A stretch of DNA of 13,754 bases, from positions 1 through 13,754 of the forward strand of contig JALWEA010000184.1 of NCBI GenBank assembly GCA_027039465.1, in the 5' to 3' direction. Shown in pieces: positions 12,275 through 13,754 of the stretch (its first letter is position 1; each line of letters begins with the position of its first letter). Below the pieces are notes generated by a model. The model saw nothing but the letters and a program-made list of their open reading frames with translations. It was not told the origin of the DNA and searched no databases. The position numbers and the translations under genes are program-made. This stretch comes from Calditrichia bacterium. GTDB lineage: Bacteria > Calditrichota > Calditrichia > Calditrichales > Calditrichaceae.

Positions 12275-13754
12275 AGGTAAAAAAGCGTTGATCCTTGGCG
12301 GCTGGGGATTGGTAGGACAAGCCGTTACCCGTCGAATGATTGAAGACAATCCGGCGGAAATTGTTATTTTATCGTTGGAAAAATGGCAGGCCGAAGAAGC
12401 GGTCAACCTGATGCGAAAATTGGCCCCGCACATTACGTTTAAAGCGGAATGGGGCAATATTTTTGTAAGGGATTCTTTGAAAGACTTACCGAGACAGGAA
12501 ATCCTCAATAATCCGGAGAACCGAAATCTTTTAATGGAAGATGTACTTGATGACTTGAATCGGGAAATTATTCAACGGTCATTTCTGGCGCAGGTGATTG
12601 ACCGGCATAAACCGGAGATTATCGTGGATTGCGTTAATTCCGCTACGGCGCTGGCCTATCAGGATATTTTTACCAGTTCGATCGAAGTGCGCAAAATTTT
12701 AGGCGATCTACAGCAGGGCAAAAACAAAGAACAAAGTATTTCGGCCATTGAACGTTTGCTGATCACCCAATACACGCCGCAGTTGATTCGCCATATCCAA
12801 ATTTTGTACGAAGCAATGAAACAGGCCAAAACCCGCGTGTACGTAAAAATCGGCACCAGCGGAACCGGCGGCATGGGATTGAACATTCCGTACACCCACA
12901 GTGAAGAAAAGCCCTCACGTATGCTGCTGAGCAAATCGGCTTTGGCCGGATCGCACACATTGCTGCTTTGGCTAATGGCGCGTACGCCGGACGCTCCCAT
13001 TACCAAGGAAATCAAACCGACCGCAGCCATCGCCTGGAAAAAAATCGAATACGGGGAAATCAAAAAACGGGGCAAACCGGTTAAATTGTACGATTGTCCG
13101 CCGGAAGCGGCGATTCCTCTTAAAGGTACCTTGAAACGCGAAATGAAAAAAGGTCCGTGGAAACCGCTTAATGATACCCTGAAGAAGGTTTATATCGATA
13201 CCGGAGAAAACGGCATTTTCAGTTACGAAGAATTTACGGCTATTACCTCGCGAGGTCAGATGGAATTCATTACGCCGGAAGAAATTGCCAATGTGGTCGT
13301 CTGGGAAATTAAAGGCGGCAATACCGGTCATGATATCATCAATGCGTTGGATAACGCCACCATGGGGCCGACCTACCGCGCCGGTTATTTGCGGGGCAGC
13401 GCTTTGCAAAAGATGTTGCGTTTACAAAAAGAACACAATTCCGATAGCGTGGCGTTTGAATTGTTAGGGCCTCCCAAATTAAGCAAACTGCTGTACGAAG
13501 CCTATCTTTTAAAACGCTGTAAATTCAGCATGGACGAAATCCTGCAACACAGCGCCGAATTCTTGTCCAATTGTACTTTGGAATTGATTCGAACCGATCA
13601 CAAACTGCGCAGCGAAATTCTTTCCATCGGCATTCCCATTTTACTACCTGACGGCAAACATCTGTTGCGCGGTCCCGAGATGAAAATCCCGGCCTATCGC
13701 GGCAGTAATGAACTGGAAATCACGCCGGAAAATATCGAAAAATGGGCGGCAGAA
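12264..13754 (+). CDS. Rossmann-fold NAD(P)-binding (dehydrogenase/epimerase-like) protein, 3' end beyond the window
   Basis: The frame is open for 497 codons from ATG 12264 to the last base, so the gene is incomplete. The N-terminus is a classical dinucleotide-binding start: beta strand K-A-L-I-L-G-G-W-G-L-V-G with a G-x-x-G-x-x-G-type loop (residues about 7-18), then a second strand I-V-I-L-S. D-C-V-N-S-A-T-A (about 119-126) fits a later Rossmann strand. A Gly-rich stretch K-I-G-T-S-G-T-G-G-M-G (about 195-205) follows, then a long region I cannot assign. Similar long short-chain-dehydrogenase-like proteins exist, but I do not recognise the function or substrate. AAAGGAG at 12247-12253 is a strong ribosome-binding site inside the end of rluB, which this gene overlaps by 11 bases. 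It therefore belongs to the trpS-scpAB-rluB operon. Confidence 0.85.
   Translation, partial: MEIKGKKALILGGWGLVGQAVTRRMIEDNPAEIVILSLEKWQAEEAVNLMRKLAPHITFKAEWGNIFVRDSLKDLPRQEILNNPENRNLLMEDVLDDLNREIIQRSFLAQVIDRHKPEIIVDCVNSATALAYQDIFTSSIEVRKILGDLQQGKNKEQSISAIERLLITQYTPQLIRHIQILYEAMKQAKTRVYVKIGTSGTGGMGLNIPYTHSEEKPSRMLLSKSALAGSHTLLLWLMARTPDAPITKEIKPTAAIAWKKIEYGEIKKRGKPVKLYDCPPEAAIPLKGTLKREMKKGPWKPLNDTLKKVYIDTGENGIFSYEEFTAITSRGQMEFITPEEIANVVVWEIKGGNTGHDIINALDNATMGPTYRAGYLRGSALQKMLRLQKEHNSDSVAFELLGPPKLSKLLYEAYLLKRCKFSMDEILQHSAEFLSNCTLELIRTDHKLRSEILSIGIPILLPDGKHLLRGPEMKIPAYRGSNELEITPENIEKWAAE

Overview
The window looks like chromosomal DNA from an anaerobic, possibly thermophilic, Gram-negative-type bacterium. 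Three things point that way: a giant 2-hydroxyacyl-CoA dehydratase activase-like protein, a tryptophanyl-tRNA synthetase with a four-cysteine [4Fe-4S]-type motif, and large intergenic regions filled with short repeats. The mix is reminiscent of the FCB group (for example Calditrichota), but that placement is an impression from protein style and repeat type, not a search result.

Layout. (1) 1-2244 is a compact plus-strand run: the C-terminal end of an ACR3-type arsenite efflux permease, a membrane-anchored thioredoxin-fold protein, a CcdA/DsbD-type membrane electron carrier, a 92-residue unknown protein with an N-terminal Cys-x-Cys, and a small cytoplasmic thioredoxin/glutaredoxin-fold protein. 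Together they look like an arsenic/thiol-redox operon in which CcdA would pass reducing equivalents across the membrane to the extracytoplasmic thioredoxin. (2) 2245-3122 is non-coding and repeat-rich; it includes a 446-bp segment bounded by 22-bp perfect inverted repeats, heptamer tandem repeats and several strong hairpins. (3) 3123-3434 encodes a small four-helix SPW-repeat membrane protein with its own candidate promoter, followed by a textbook intrinsic terminator. (4) 3531-7835 encodes a 1434-residue protein with two activase (BcrAD/BadFG ATPase) domains, a four-cysteine knot and a DUF2229/HgdB-like C-terminal half. (5) 7836-9132 is a second repeat-rich non-coding region: two direct copies of a ~209-bp nested palindrome about 655 bp apart, enclosing a tandem array of alternating short hairpins in which a base-pair covariation is visible, plus several heptamer tracts. 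(6) 9133 to the window end is a tightly coupled housekeeping operon: trpS, scpA, scpB, an rluB/rsuA-type pseudouridine synthase and an unrecognised Rossmann-fold gene running off the window. These genes touch or overlap by 4-11 bases.

The most interesting material is in the two repeat regions (structured, covarying, modular repeats) and in two proteins: the Fe-S-type TrpRS and the self-contained tandem-activase protein. I see no rRNA, tRNA, CRISPR array, integrase or transposase gene. No previously undescribed multi-gene system can be demonstrated from this sequence alone; the redox/arsenic module and the hairpin array are the best candidates.
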